Origin: Oxyruncus cristatus
Taxonomy: Eukaryota > Chordata > Aves > Passeriformes > Cotingidae
Length of the DNA stretch: 64,000 bases
Assembly: GCA_013399855.1 (NCBI GenBank)
Contig: VXAY01004755.1
Location: 1,067,974-1,131,973 of the forward strand
Direction of reading: 5' to 3'
Shown here: positions 25,601 to 39,035 of the stretch, one piece after another
Layout: each line of letters starts with the position of its first letter
Numbering within the stretch: the first letter of the stretch is position 1
Made by a program: the position numbers and the translations under genes
Notes under the pieces: model-generated
What the model was told of the DNA's origin: nothing
The model's database searches: none
Seen by the model: the letters and a program-made list of their open reading frames with translations, nothing else

Positions 25601-28600
25601 GAGGCTTGAATCCATCAGCATTCTACAGAGAAAATGCCTTATTTTGGCCTGCACACAGCACTTGACACGTGGTCAAATGAAAATTCATCTACTGTAATAA
25701 TGATTGTCCCAGTGATTTACTGATCTCTGCACGGACATTACAAGCTCCATAGCTTTTATCCACACATTTTGAAAGCTTATGGTCTCGTTTTTCCAGGTCA
25801 TTAATAAATTTAGGATGTCAACCTCAACAGCAAACCCTGGAATACCCAATTACTATTTTCGTTTCACTGCAGGGTGCAGTCATTATTTTCCTTAACAGTG
25901 CCTTTTGTGATGAAGCCACACATTGAAGCTCCTGTTCCGAGTACTCTCTGACAGGTGTTATCTTGGTGTCAAAACAATGGAGATTCCAGACAATGGGTAA
26001 ATTCATATTACAGAGTCCCCCCCCCAGTATTTGTTGAGGTTCTGGCTCCAAGAGGTCACACCCAAAAAAATACTGCTGGTTAAACTTGGAGATCATTTAA
26101 GAAAAAGAAAACTCTGGAACACTTTGGTGGGGGGGGGGGGTTATCTAGAAAGGGAGGATGAGCAGGAAATTTGTTATGGAAAACAATAAATTGAGTGGTT
26201 TGCTGTGGTTAGAAATGGGATGTTTGCAATTCATGTGACATGAGAACTCTGAGCAACCCCTGGGGCTGCTGAGCATCCCCCCAGAAAGTTCTAAGGGAGC
26301 CCTGAAGTGCTTCTGGGGTGAGCCCACAGTGCCAGGTCAGAATTATGGACACAGCTGGCCACGCAAGGGACAATCTCCCAGTGGGTTTACGCCACTATGC
26401 AGCCAGTTGACAAAGTTCCTTCATGGGCTTCGGGGCTTAAACTGGAAGTGTTTACTTTGGAACTAAAATTATAAAAAAAAAACCTCCAAAGTTTTTCCCC
26501 TTTCCCTCCAAGAGGATTTTTAGGTCTTGACTAGTATATACAAACAAAAGCTGATTGATGAGAATATTCATCCTCTGCTGCTTGTTTCATTCACTAAGCA
26601 CTTGGGAAGCAGGGAAAAAATGTAAACCCAACCCAGTGCCTAATATTTCATGTGTGAGAGGAAACCTTTTCTGTAAAATACCCCTGATAGTCCTATGAAA
26701 ATGTTGTATCTGGAAAATAACAGCAGCTCTTTGGGAAAGGGATTTGTTGTCGAGCTGACTGACTTCCCACATCCTTCCTCAGAGTTCATGACTCCTGTCT
26801 GTGAGCCCTCAGCCAGAACCTGGAGATACTCAGACAACTCACTACATTTCTAGCAGGACATCACCAGGGTGGTGGCAGAGGTTGGCACGTGCTGACAGAC
26901 AGCACTTCACTTCTCTTTAGCCACTTCACTAAAGGAAGTGATTCCCACTGGGAAATTCCCACTCCCGATACCTGGTGCCACGAAAACAAGTAAAATGTCG
27001 ATTTTTATAACCAAAAAAATCGATTTATTCCTCTTTTACTCCACCCTCCCAAGCTGCCAATGCTGCCCCATGCACAGGGGCTCTGGAGCTCCCACAGAGG
27101 GGCAGCACCTGAGGGAGGTTTTGCTGATGGACAGCACTAACTGCCTCAGCAACGGGATGGAATTAAAGCTTGTTTATGCCAAAAACTGTGTCAGACTGAA
27201 AGATGCAATCCTGTTTACTCTTCCTGCACTGGCAGCCAAGCTCTGACTGCCCCAGATGGAGCAGATTAATTCTGATGCATTCCTCCTCTCTGAATGTCAT
27301 TCACTGGTCATGGCTCTGCAGCCCAAAAGCTTCACTGGGAACTCCACAGTGTGTCAGAAATTGCTGTATTTATTACATTTCATTCAAGACTGGTGATAGC
27401 TTAAAGAGCAGGCTTAGATAAATTACAGACTCAAAGTGAATCATAAAGCAGCACAACGAGGCTTGGCTGCGCTCATCTTGGATCACGTGCCACTGGTGGA
27501 AAAGCGTCTCCCAGAAGGGCAGGGAAGGCAGAACTGGAATGCCCAGCACAAAACGAGCGTATTCCATTTCCCTTCCCAGGCCTCCCATCTGGAGCAGCAC
27601 GGGAGGAGGAACAGTGCCCATTGTCCGTGGCCACCGCTGGCAGAACTGTGCCATCTGCCGATGCCCACAGCTGTGTGAGAGCCTTCAAGGTAACACGGCC
27701 ATCCATCTCCTGCCACCGCAGCCCGCTCTGCTCCAGGACCCGAGGAGACGCAGTGTGCGCTCAGCTCCGCTCCAGCTGGAGCCAAAACCACGGGATAGCA
27801 AAGCCCAGCTGACCGTTGCATGAGTTCCTTGGATCTCTGTCAAAAAGCTGTTCCACAGACTTACAGCTCGAACCAGGGCAAAAAAAAAGGAAGTTTACCC
27901 CAAAGGAGCTTCCTGCAACCCCCAGAAAGCGGTTCCTGATGCAGGCCTGAGTGCACAAGAAATTCCCAATCCAGCACAATTAAGCCCTTCTTCCACAAGC
28001 CCCGTGCTCACCTCCCTCCCTCCACTCCTCCAGGAATTCTGCCTGTGCCCGGGAGAGCATGTGGTGACTCCATTCCCTGCGCGTGGCCAGCTGTCCAATT
28101 CCATTATGCAAATGACAATGCCGATAATTAAAAGTGTTTATCAAGGAACCACAGAGGAGCAGGGCTCTGTTCCATGGCCAAGCCACACTCCTCATCCTGG
28201 TGGGACTGGATAATGTCCCTATCTGTTATCTTTGCCACAACTGCCCCAGCAGTTCTCCCGGACCCTTGGCTGACAGTCAGTATTTTTCTAGGATATGACT
28301 GACCTTCAGAGGATATTGGTAAAATAAGAGCTCTGGCATTTGTGATTTGGCGTTTAACACCTGGAAATCAGCTTTGAAAATCCAGCCTGTTTCTCCCTCC
28401 TTTTCTAAAAAACCTAATTTTTGAAAGATGAGAGGTTCAACTAGAAAATGCCTGGCCAGGTTATACACAAAGAAAAGTTTCTATGGGACCTACTGTAATG
28501 TTGGTGTTTTCTCACATCTCCTTCAAGAGAAAAAACAACCCACCCCCCAAAAAAATTCATAAATGAAGATGGATTTTGAGTATCCACAGCAAGGTAAAGT

Positions 28601-31067
28601 TTAAAAGGAAAGGAGTACAGAATGAAGTACTAAGTCAACTCTGAAACGGTTTGATTTTCACACAGGAATATATCACATCACAGATTTTTCACACACATCC
28701 ACCTCTATAAGTGGCATTCAAGAGCAAAACGATGTGGAATTCATTGGAAAGGAAAAACTGTGAGAGAAAACAAAAAATGGGAGCGAGTTCAGAAATTTTC
28801 GAGCAAAGAAACCAAAGCATGGTCAAACCAGCACAGAAGTCCTGAGAGAGAGGAGCCAGCTGGGTCAGCCTGGACAACTCATATCCCATTTCTCCCTGTT
28901 GTTTGAGCAGCCTGACCAGTAACACCATTTATTCCATACCAAGTAACTCAATTTTATACTTGAGTAACCCAGGGACCCCTGGAAGGAGGTGATATTTTAC
29001 TTTACATAACTATGAACAGCCAATTCCCATTCCTTTGATAAGCCTTGAGGTTCCAGCTGGGATTTGACCAGCTGTTCCTGGGGAATAAAACTGTAACCTT
29101 CCAAGTAGCTGTCAAGCACACCAAAAAGCTTTCAGAGTTTACCACTTATTATTTGTGACTTGGACTGCCAAAATTATTTCCTCAAATGTGTCAAAACTAA
29201 TTAACAATTTGCCAAAACTGGGAAAAAAAAAAAAAAAAGTAAAAAAATTTAGTAATCTTTTGATGACCCTGATCAGGCTTTTCAAGAAAATCTCCCAGAT
29301 ATCCTGTCTCCTGGAAGAATAACAAAGATCCACAAGTTATTTCTATTGTAATGAAATAATTTTAGTCACTCCTTGCTACCAATATGAGACATTATTTCCC
29401 ATATTCATTCTGAATTTGTTTAGGAGGCAAGAAGGGTGACATCAGCAGGGCAACAAAGTTCTGCAGTGATGACAAACTGGCACAACTGTTTGTTAAAAGT
29501 CAGTAAATTTACTGCAGACACTGTATGACCTTGAGATCGTAAACTTAACAACGTGGGTTCACGTGGCTGGAGCACAAAAACACCCGATGATTATTCTTCA
29601 CAGACACACCACGGGGCTGATGTTTGATCCTGGGCAACTCTCATGGATCCCTGATCTTGGAGAGCTTCACTGGGTAATGTTATAGGTAGGTTGGGATTCC
29701 TCAAGTATAAGCAAGGGGCGAGAACACCAGATTTTCATACACTGATAAAGATCCTTGACTAGTGCTGACAGCTGTTAATTGCCACTGCTGTTATTTTTCC
29801 CCTCCCATTAGAAAACATGGTCCTCAACAGAACCTAACTAGAATTTACTGAATAATATTTTGAGGAGAGAGAAAAGGTGACAGAAAATGTTGCAGTCACT
29901 TGCAATTGCTAAAATGTGTCTTGCTGGCAGCTTCATTTGAAGGAAAAATATAATCTCCAGTAAAAGGTGATTTATCACAGTGACACATCTCAACACCGAG
30001 CTCAGCAAGAGCCACTTAATACACACACGGAAATGAGAATGAGAGGCAGAACACAGAGAGAATAAAACCCCTGCATTCCTGACACCTTCAGAAATGACAG
30101 TCCTCTTCTCCTCCACTGCCCACAAAAAGGAAGCTTTCCCACCAGGCTCCCAGTCCAGCCCTCTGTCAACTGCACATTATCCATTCATCTGACTTGTTTT
30201 CATTGAAAGCAACTTACTCTTTCATGTTTATTTCTTATTTAGAGTAAGTTTAAACAATTTGCATCACCTAAAGATTTTAAGAAAAAAACCTACCAACTAT
30301 TTTCAAGCTTTAGATTTCTACACACATTGAAATAGAAACATCTGGCTGCCATTTTTTTCCCCCTCAGAAATTAATACTCTTAAATCAGAAGTTACTTTTT
30401 CATTTCATTGAAAAGCAATTTTTCTTGGGAGGGGGAGAAAGATTTTGGCAAGACATTTTTACTTCAAACAACTGAAACAGTAAGTCCTGGATAACACTGC
30501 TTTTGTCATGGATTTGGGCTGTGTTCTGCAAGCACAAGCTTTGCCGTCCTGATGACAACTCCAATTTAAGTCATCAGGTACCGCTAAGAGGAGAAAACCA
30601 TTTATAAGCTCAGCATCTTGCCAGCAACAAGATTCCTTAATATCCAAATATCTGCTAAAGAATGGCTCCATTCACTCACCTGCAGCACAACCCTGACAAC
30701 AAGGCCAGTTATTCAGTCTTGTGCCCTAAGCAAAATCCTACAAAGGGAGGCAGTTTTGTTTGGTTGCTATGGGTATCAGTGCATCTCGCTTTTAAATTAG
30801 CTCAGGTGGGGTTTAAACAGCAGAAACAAGGGATGTTGTGGAATTTCAGAAAGCCTGAGGACACGGTTGCCTTCAGAGATCAAATTTACAGATGTTATAT
30901 TCAACAGCATCTCCCCCAAAAAGAATTCCTCAATAGGCACAAACTCTATTACAAGTTGCACTGGGATGAAATTGCGGTAATATCGCTGCTTTAAAAAGTT
31001 CTTCTCAATTTAAATCACCAAAAATGATAGAGATTTAAGCAGCTTGGTTTCAGATTTTCCATTCTAT

Positions 31068-31127
31068 AAAAAAAAAAAAAANNNNNNAAATTTTCCGTCT
31101 AAAAAAAAAAAAAAAAAAAAAAAAAAA
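31068..31127. repeat. Poly-A tracts around a 6-base gap
   Basis: Fourteen A (31068-31081), six N (31082-31087), 'aaattttccgtct', then 27 A (31101-31127). This is a homopolymer-induced assembly break. No retroposed gene was recognised upstream, so I do not call it a processed-pseudogene tail. Confidence 0.75.
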
Positions 31128-32021
31128 GCTGGGGAAAGGATAAAAATAGTCTCAAAGCTATGCAGAGAACACTGTCTGTGTCTACTGCTCCAGAATAAAA
31201 CAACAGAACCAGCAATAAGCAATCACAGAGCTGCAGAGTTTGTGGAAATAAGTAAAGCAAAGCACATGCATTAAACAAGGAAATCAGTGAAGCATGGGAA
31301 GATGCTGTTATTTCTTTTAATATAGTAATATAAATTTATTCCTTCAAATAAATCATAAGTGACCAATAGAGGAATAAAGATCAATGAAGACCCTAGTGGC
31401 AAGCAACTGGAAATGACTGCAGCTCTATCTTCTGCTGCCTCGTACACAGAACACCCAAAGAATTGCCCAACAGATGCAAAAATAAACAAACTAACAAATT
31501 ATTAAACAGCTCCCTGGCTGGGCTTTGTCTGCCAAATCTCTGCCTGGAGAGGACTTTTATGTCCATGTAATGAACCCTCCAAATTACGGACTTACAAAGG
31601 AAACAGCTGCTTAACCATCCCGGTAATTACCCTGGTTGGGTTGGGATAACCCAACGTGGGGGCTGCGGCTCAGGGCAGCCTGGGGGACACGTGAGGACAC
31701 GGAGGTGGCACTGAGCTGGTGTCCCTGAGCTGGTGCCACTGCTCTGAGCTGGGAGCTCACCCTCTGTGTGTTTGTCACAGGACAGCAAACGTTAGAGTTG
31801 GGGCAAACCCAGCTCAAAACCAGTCAAGTGTCTTTCTCGTGGTCATCTGGCACCCTGGGAGTGGTCAAGCCTAAAAAGCAGGAATCCTGACTCTGTTTTC
31901 TGTGCCACCTACTAGAAGACAATCACTGCTTCCCACAAGTGCTATTTCCCAGATTTATCTTGGTTGGTTATACAACTGTGAATAGTCACAAATAAAACAC
32001 TCAGTTCTTCTGCTTGTATTT

Positions 32022-32078
32022 GGGGGACATCAGGGATATCTGGGACACCAAGGACACAGGGGACATCAGGGACATCCC
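32022..32078. repeat. Short imperfect GGGACATCA/GGGACACCA repeat
   Basis: About six imperfect copies of a 9-bp unit (GGGACATCA, GGGATATCT, GGGACACCA, GGACACAG and so on). The minus strand reads as Asp-Val-Pro or Asp-Ile-Pro repeats in one frame, a by-product of the 9-bp period. Confidence 0.65.
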
Positions 32079-33969
32079 AACAGATGAAAGCTGAGACTCC
32101 CATTGCCACAGATCCTGCTTTAAGTGGTGGAAGCCACCAAACCGAAAGGGTCAAGTTCTCTGGCTTGCACAGAAATGATCATTTGGGTACGTATACACCT
32201 GACATCAAATCCTCAGCTGTTTACTCAGCAGCTGACAAGCAAAGGGTACCACTTGCTAACTATCTGCCTGGTAATTCCACACTGGCCCAACCATTTTGGG
32301 CTGGGAGATCCTCAGTGCTAAACTCACAGCGCCACCTTGGTGCGCAGAGATGTTCCCAGGTGAACCGCTCCTCCCAGCCACACGAGCACTCAAGTTGCTA
32401 CAACACTCCCGTGCACAACCGGGTGCATTTAAACACCTCACCCGCCAGAGACATTTTGTGACAGCAAGTGACGGCTGGTGTGATCCCGCATCATCTCCCT
32501 ATGAATGGAGTTAAGCGCGGCTCTTAAGGGACCAGGACGGCAGCATTTCAAGCAGCAGACAAGTGACAAGGCTGATCTCTGCAGCCACAGTAAAGTGTCT
32601 TTCCCTCAGTGTCTCCTGCACAGTTGTAAGGAGGGCCACGTTCTCCTCCTGCTGCTGAAGGTTGATTAGCAGTCAGGTGGGGAGAGGCTCTGGGGAGGGC
32701 ACGACGCATTAATTAAATCACTTCTACCAGCTAAGTGATGACACTTTGATTTATAGCAGAGCTCATTCAACCAGACACTGGCATTTCCTGGGCACCAAGA
32801 GGAGGAAAAGCCAAGCTGGGAAGCAGGTGGGAGAAGAGGGGTTGTGCACATAAAGGAAAAAGAACAGATTGTGAAGTAAATACCTGCAGCTGATAGACTG
32901 GTTTTGAAAAGGAGGGATGCAGGAGCAGTGGGAATGATCATGAAACATGAGCTGAAAATTATTGAATTCATGTTGCTTAGTCAGAGAGTATTTCATTTTG
33001 TCTGTGCCTGTAAGAAAAGCTGCTTTAGGACAAAAAGTCTCTCAAACGAAACATAATCTGTATTATTATTTCATAAGGCACATTTCAAGCTGACACACTC
33101 AGTTTGTGACTCCAGACATGAGTCAGAGCTATCTTAGGGCACAACAGCAGCAATCTCAGCAAGAAGTGTCCAGAAGGCAGAGCAGGACAGTGATCCAGGA
33201 GCAGTTTCAGATGCTGTGCCCCAGCCCAGTCCTGCTGCACCACCTGACAGGGCCGATGTCTCCTGAACACTGGGCTTCAATTCCCCCCTCTGCCAAAGGG
33301 CGACGATGTTATTTCCCCAACCTTTGGAAAGGGTCACCTTGACCCAACTTCATCCCTTTTGTTTAAGACTCTGACATTTGAAAAGGCTAACTTAAACAGC
33401 CTTCCTCCGAGGAACCTGTTCTTCTGGTGACAAGTCTACATGTCCTCCCTCGTGAACTCCGTGGTCAAAATCACAGACGTGCACAAGAGAGAAAATACTT
33501 CTACACCTACAGCCCAGAATCCAAAATAGGTCAGAGCACGATTACCATCACAGGAATGTTTCGCTCCCGCTTCTGAATCAACCACGCTTTGCTAATTCTT
33601 GGATTAGTTTTTTCCTCAAGAGCCTAAGGCAGCATTTTAGAACACTTGGGGTCTAAAACATGACACTTATCTGTGCAGCCCAGCGGTATTTTTTAGTAAG
33701 ACATAACTTGTTATTTTTGAACACAAAGGTTTGTTTGCTCACAACACTGTGTAAAAGGTGAATATCCTTCTTACCTTTTTTTTTGAAATAAATGCAAAAT
33801 TTTAGCAAGAATAATATTGGATCCCTTCAGCTACACCAGGCTCAGCTTCAGTTTCATACATGAAGAGGTAACATTTAAGAAAAATATCAAACAATAAGGT
33901 TGATTCAGAGCCTGTATTCCTTTTAGTCAATAATACCCTTCTAGTTAACCTGTGTTGCTAAAGGAGGCA

Positions 33970-33995
33970 GTGGCCTCAGACCTGTCTGAGGCCAC
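33970..33995. repeat. 12-bp perfect palindrome with 2-base spacer
   Basis: Arms 33970-33981 and 33984-33995 are exact reverse complements (GTGGCCTCAGAC and its complement) separated by CT. It may be a chance palindrome or a dimeric protein-binding site. There is no T-rich tract after it, and no gene adjoins it. Confidence 0.7.
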
Positions 33996-36438
33996 GTCAG
34001 AGTAGCTGCTTGCAAAAAGATTTAATAAAAAGTGAATTCTTATTCTCTAACCTTTAACTAATAAACAAACAAAAAAAGAAACCCCCCCAAACAAACCATG
34101 TCTCCTGATACGGCTCCCCTAGCAGCAACCAGTGGCAAAATAACTGTTCTTATTGTAAATCCAAAGTCTGATCAGTAAATGATGTCATGTTCCCCCTTGC
34201 TGGGCACATGCATCATGTGCACTTATCTCATGAACTCTGCTTATCTAAATTATATTTCTTCTTTCAGCTCAAAGCCTTGCTGTGTCATTTATAAACAATT
34301 TCTGCCTCTCAGTGTTTCATCTTGTTTGTAAGTGTGATTACTGTTACCCTTGATACTATCTTGAACTTTCCTAGCACATCCCTCAGGACCTCCAAGAGCT
34401 TTATGGCTAATTTATTGTCAGAGTCAGATATGAGAAAACCCTTTCCCGAAGCAGAAACCCCTTTCCTGAAGCAGCAGGAACAAAGAAATTTGGGTCATCA
34501 AGGAACTCCGTAGCAGACCACTGTTCAACCAACATAATCGGTCCCTGTTAATGTTGTACAATGTGTTTGGCTTCTTTTGCATCATCAGCTCTTAATAACA
34601 AAAGACTTTACCTCTGAATTTGGTAGGTAGCTGGGTGGGGGTTGGAGAAAGAGCTGGCTTGCTTTTTAATAGATCCACATGCATCTCCTTTTCATCATTA
34701 GAATAAATTTCCAGAGAGGTGAGCAGAGGTTTAGCTGCATGACTCTCATTAATGTTAACTTTATTTCAGTAATGAGGTGAAAGTACAATCACTGGAGCTG
34801 ATATAATCAGAGAGATGAGACCAAAGTCTGCTGCTGTAAATACTGCCAGGGAAGATGACATTGACAGTGCTGATGGGCAAGGAAAAATAGGTGTCAGTAG
34901 CAAAATGATGCAGGGAGGGTAAAGGCTGTGCCTTTGGGTATAAAAGTACAGCTAAAAACTGCCAGAAAACTGCTCAGTGATGTGAATGCACTGACAGCAG
35001 AGAGGACTGGCAAGGTACTGAGCACAACAATCCTCAGCCTTACTGATTCCCTGCACAAACTGAGGAAAAAGTCCTGTGCCCTTCAAAGTCATTTAGGAAG
35101 GATAAGGAGAATTAACATAGTAGTGAAAAAGCAACGTGGAGATAAAACAAAACAGCAGGTGTAGGGAATCAAAAGCTCCTGTGACAGCCCCAGAAGCCAA
35201 TCCCAGTAATATATTGCACCAGGAAGACCTCAGACAATGAAAAGTGAGAGCACCATCGTGCCACTGCACTCCATTACTTTAGCTAATAGAATGATCTGAG
35301 CTGAACAAGGCTGGGAAGAATTTTATAGTAATTAGCAAATCTGTTAGTGCCCATTTTTCTTCTGCACAACACACGAACAAAAGAAAAGCAGGCACAGCTA
35401 TTAAGGGAAACTAACGGGAAGAAAAAGTGGGCAGACAGACAACGAGTTGGGTAACTGCAGAAACAAAAATAATTATTACATACTTCTGTTACAAAACCAG
35501 TATAGGAGGATTTTTAGATTTGCACTAAAAAAATACACAGCAACCCTTTGGTAAATATTCAGCACATAATCATCCACATCTGAGTGCTACTAGTAGAGAA
35601 GGAACAGAGGTAACATAATATATGCACTCACTCTATATAATTCTTGCAACATTCAGTACCTCTGTAAGCAGCTCACTATGACTTTATCCAGACACCATAA
35701 ACACAGGGTTGTGGGTTTTTTTAAATCGTGTGGAATGGAGCCACCCCAAGCTGTTTGTACCGAAACCATGAATTTAACCTTATAGCTACAAATGAAGTGT
35801 ATTTATAATGACGTGAACAAGATGTGCCCTTTTCACTTGATTTCAGTATCTCACTGACCCTCTGAAGGCTGGAGCAGAGTTGCTCTGAACCTGCTGCTGC
35901 TCAGCAGCGGCTCTGGGTGGTAAGAACTCACCCTTTTTTGGGGTAAGACAAAGCACATTTGGTTTTGCCAGCCTGGCTTGCTGCATTGTCCTAGTCACTG
36001 TTATTGCAGAAATGCAACCACAGCCAGGAGAGCCCTGATCAATATGTCTTTGTTGTGTAGCCCTGAATTAACTACATCTCACTTTCCTTTGACAGCGACA
36101 CAGATCACAGGCAGCTGCCGCTTCCCCTATGAGAAACACGAGTTCTGGAAAGCATATTCATTATCTGGCTGTTAAAAGCAGCAGAGCATGCAAACCTCAC
36201 CCTGCCTGGGCTACCTGAGACATCAACATCTCCCTTTGATTAAGTGACTGCCAGCTAGTCACCTTCTCACTCTAACCTTGATGTGGCAGAGCTGTGACAA
36301 GTGCAGGCAGTGTAACATCACGGAATGCTCACAAATAGATAGCTTAATTTGCTTTAATAGCCTGCCCCCTTGCAGCATTTCCACTGCAAACTCTCGGGTT
36401 TGAGGGCAGAATACATCAGCTCTCTGGATGGAACTTAC

Positions 36439-36615
36439 CTGAAAGCCAGCTGGCAGGAAGCCAGGGAGAATCCTGATGAGGTCCAAAGCTCCCAGCCAGC
36501 TTCCGGCACTTAATAAATTCCAAAGGAATTCCACCCACCCCCAACCGCACCATCTTTGAGTTGCAGGATCAGAAAAATTGACTTTAAAAAAACTACAGCT
36601 CCTTATCCAGATCCT
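36439..36615 (-). ncRNA. Candidate internal exon of an unrecognised minus-strand transcript
   Basis: On the minus strand, 36439 is followed by a textbook donor (TTTCAG then GTAAGT). 36615 is preceded by a fair acceptor (T-rich stretch ending in CTACAG). The enclosed 177 bases are open in one frame, but the translation shows no domain I know. It lies 2 kb downstream, in minus orientation, of the CpG island whose first-exon donor is at 38569. It is inferred only from splice signals. A non-coding RNA is the most likely identity if it is real; a chance pair of sites is quite possible. Confidence 0.2.
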
Positions 36616-38439
36616 CTGTAGCTGAGTGTACCAACAACAAAACCCCCAAACCCGAATGAATTTCCATTTCATAATCAGAAGCAAATAAGTCCCCATGGGG
36701 TGAAGTCTGATTTTTATTTCACTGGTCTTGCAGAAATAACAGGGCTGTCACTCACCAACTCCCACAATGTTTTCATGGGTCTCATAACATTTGTGGCTTT
36801 TTTTTTTTTTTTTTTGCAGCTGCTGGAGTAAGGTAATCCCATAGAAACCTCAGGTTTTACATAAGAAAAATTAAACTTCTGCAACTGTAAAGAGGAGCTC
36901 AGAACTTTGAAACTTCATTGGTCCATCTTCAGATGATAAGAAAGCACATTCCCACTTATTTTTAAATTTATTATGGTTTTAGGAGCAGACCTGGCTTGTG
37001 ACTGCTGAACACTCAAAGTTAGAACTCTCAACATTCTTCACTGCTGTTGGAGTTCATGTATCACCAGTTAATCACCTCACTTCCAACTGCCAAGCTTTTA
37101 AAAACACAAACGTATACGATAAAGACAGAAAACAGCCTAAATTTAAAAAAATACCAGAACAGAAAAAAAAAAAAAAACAAAAAAGCATGTTGACCATCGA
37201 GAACTAGTCTTCCCAAGTGTTATTAAACAAAGAAGGAAATAATTGTTTATATATATATTTTATACTTACTTTTCAGCATAGGGCTGGGCTTCCATACAGT
37301 AAGATGAATGTTCGTAAGCACAACTGATCTGAACTTATTTTTAGATAAAACCAAAATTTTAAGTAACTGCTCAAAAAAAAAAANAAAATTTAAATAAAAT
37401 CCAAAAAAAAAAAAAAAAAAAAGAAAAAGTCTAACTTTGGTATTACTAAAAGTCTATTTTCCAAATATAAACTTTTTGCAATAAATGTTCACATCAGATG
37501 ATACATACACCTTTCTTTTACATAAGTCATTTATCTCCTGCAAGCAAGCCTCATCTGCCACTGGCAGCGGACCAGGATTTTGGAATGAGGACAAATGCTT
37601 TCTTCAGGAAACTGGAGGTTTTCAGTAACTTTCAAATAGATATAGAACACCTGTGACTGAAAATGTAAACAGGTACCTATCAAAGAAAAAAACCCGTATC
37701 TTTGAGATGCATTTGCCTAGTGGGAACCAGGTCCAAGAGCTGAGTTTTTAGGGACAAACACAACATAGATGGAAAAATTCGGACTCTGACAGCACAGGTG
37801 TGGAAAAACAATATTTTTCTCCCCTGAAGCCTTGGATTGGTGTGCCTTTAACACACACTGCAACCACGACACTGAAATTTTGCATAAATAATACACAAAG
37901 CAAAGGTGGACTGAGACACTGGAAAGCTACAGGTGGCACCAGATTAAAATGGTGGTGAAAAAAAATTGAGGAGGGGGAAAGAAAAAGAGTACCTCTTGTA
38001 CCAAAAGCAAGAGTGAACACTACATTACCTCTTTACTTAAAAAAAAAAAAATGACCTTTCCTCCAGGATGGAGAAGTCCCACTATCCTATTTCAACCTTC
38101 AGTAACTACAGCTGAGACAGAGCCAGGGTAAAGCAGGGGAAGGGAGAACAGACAGAGGGGCCTGAGGAAAGGAGAGAAAAAAATAAATAAGAGAAACCAG
38201 GGCATTCAGTGAGCTGAGAGACATAAAATGAAAGCATGTTTAGGGGTGGCTGGATGTCAAAAAAGCAAAATCCCGACACTGAGGGGCTGGGGAAAAGTGA
38301 AGTCAGGCTGAGGGGCTGAGCCCATCCCTGAGGGCAGGGGTGGGTCTGACAGCCCACACGGCCACGGGCTGCGGGACACCGCAGGGCAGCAGGGAGGGTA
38401 ACACTTAAATACACGTTAAAATACGGCCTTTTAACCAAA

Positions 38440-38800
38440 CATGAACCCGCAGCGGGGTCATTGGGCTGCAGCCGGTCGCGGGAAGTGTAACCAGAACTAC
38501 AGCTGGGACAGAGACGAGACAGAGACAAGGCAACTCTGCCGCCGCCCCCCTCACCTCCCCTCCGCTCACCTGGCGGGCCACGGGGCGCTCCAGCCGGCGG
38601 CCGCGGTCCGAGCACGGTCACGGAGCTCCGCGAACCGCAGGACACCCGTCTGAGGGTCACAGCGCTTCGTCCTGTCCGACAGCTTCGTCCCGGGGCCGGC
38701 TCGTCAACCACAGCGGCCGCCTCAGCTCGGGGGGCCGGTAATGGAGGCGGCAAGTGCGTGAGGGGAAAAGGGCGGGAGACGGCGCCGAACCGGGAGGACA
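38440..38800. promoter_or_regulatory. CpG island, putative orphan promoter
   Basis: CpG-dense, GC-rich sequence lies in an AT-rich neighbourhood, with clusters at 38571-38640 ('ccggcggccgcggtccgagc' and following) and 38670-38730. A GGGCGGG box (Sp1-type) lies at 38770-38776. The island is about 10 kb from the SPRING1 promoter and downstream of SPRING1's 3' end, so it belongs to another transcript. A consensus minus-strand donor (CCAG then GTGAGC, junction at 38570/38569) suggests transcription leftward, away from SPRING1. No known coding first exon was recognised; MED13L exon 1, a positional candidate, does not match. Confidence 0.65.
38570..38740 (-). ncRNA. Candidate first exon of a CpG-island transcript
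   Basis: The minus-strand sequence inside the CpG island ends at a strong donor, GCCAG followed by GTGAGCGG (exon end 38570). The upstream limit is a guess, because no TATA or initiator element is evident, as is usual at CpG islands. Open frames cross it (38106-38810 minus), but codon content looks like generic GC-rich sequence, so I treat it as non-coding or 5' UTR. Confidence 0.3.
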
Positions 38801-38995
38801 GAGCGGTCATCCCGTACTTTCAGGGTCATCCCATACCTTCAGGGTCTTCCTGTACCTTCAGGGACCCCCGGCCCCGAGGGCAGAGCCGTCCCTTCTGGGG
38901 AAGGCCTCTGTCACTGCCTCACCTGTGGCGTGAGGAGAGGCACAGCAGCAGCTGGGCAGAGCTATCTGATTTCTACCCCTACTGTACAGGTCAGA

Positions 38996-39034
38996 GGTAT
39001 TATAATTACTATTATTATTGCTATTATTCTTGTA
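38996..39034. repeat. ATT-rich microsatellite beside the CR1 tail
   Basis: Imperfect TATTATAATTACTATTATTATT units directly precede the antisense CR1 tail. The tract probably expanded from the CR1 3' terminus. Confidence 0.6.
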
Positions 39035-39035
39035 G

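Larger units (their letters stand above)
22626..38439. other. Large intergenic block without recognised genes
   Basis: About 15.8 kb, generally AT-rich from 28 kb on. I see no protein-coding exon I recognise and no transposon body. Short homopolymers and small N runs occur (31082-31087, 37384). A putative minus-strand exon (36439-36615), a small palindrome (33970-33995) and a short GGGACATC repeat (32022-32078) are listed separately. The 5' end of MED13L, the neighbouring gene in other vertebrates, was looked for and not seen. Confidence 0.4.

Noticed and set aside
38440..38800. MED13L first exon at the CpG island
   Set aside because: It is the expected neighbour in vertebrates, but the translation does not show the conserved MED13L N-terminus.
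38106..38810. 234-codon minus-strand frame over the CpG island
   Set aside because: It runs straight through a consensus splice donor, and its composition is what GC-rich non-coding DNA gives. No homology recognised.
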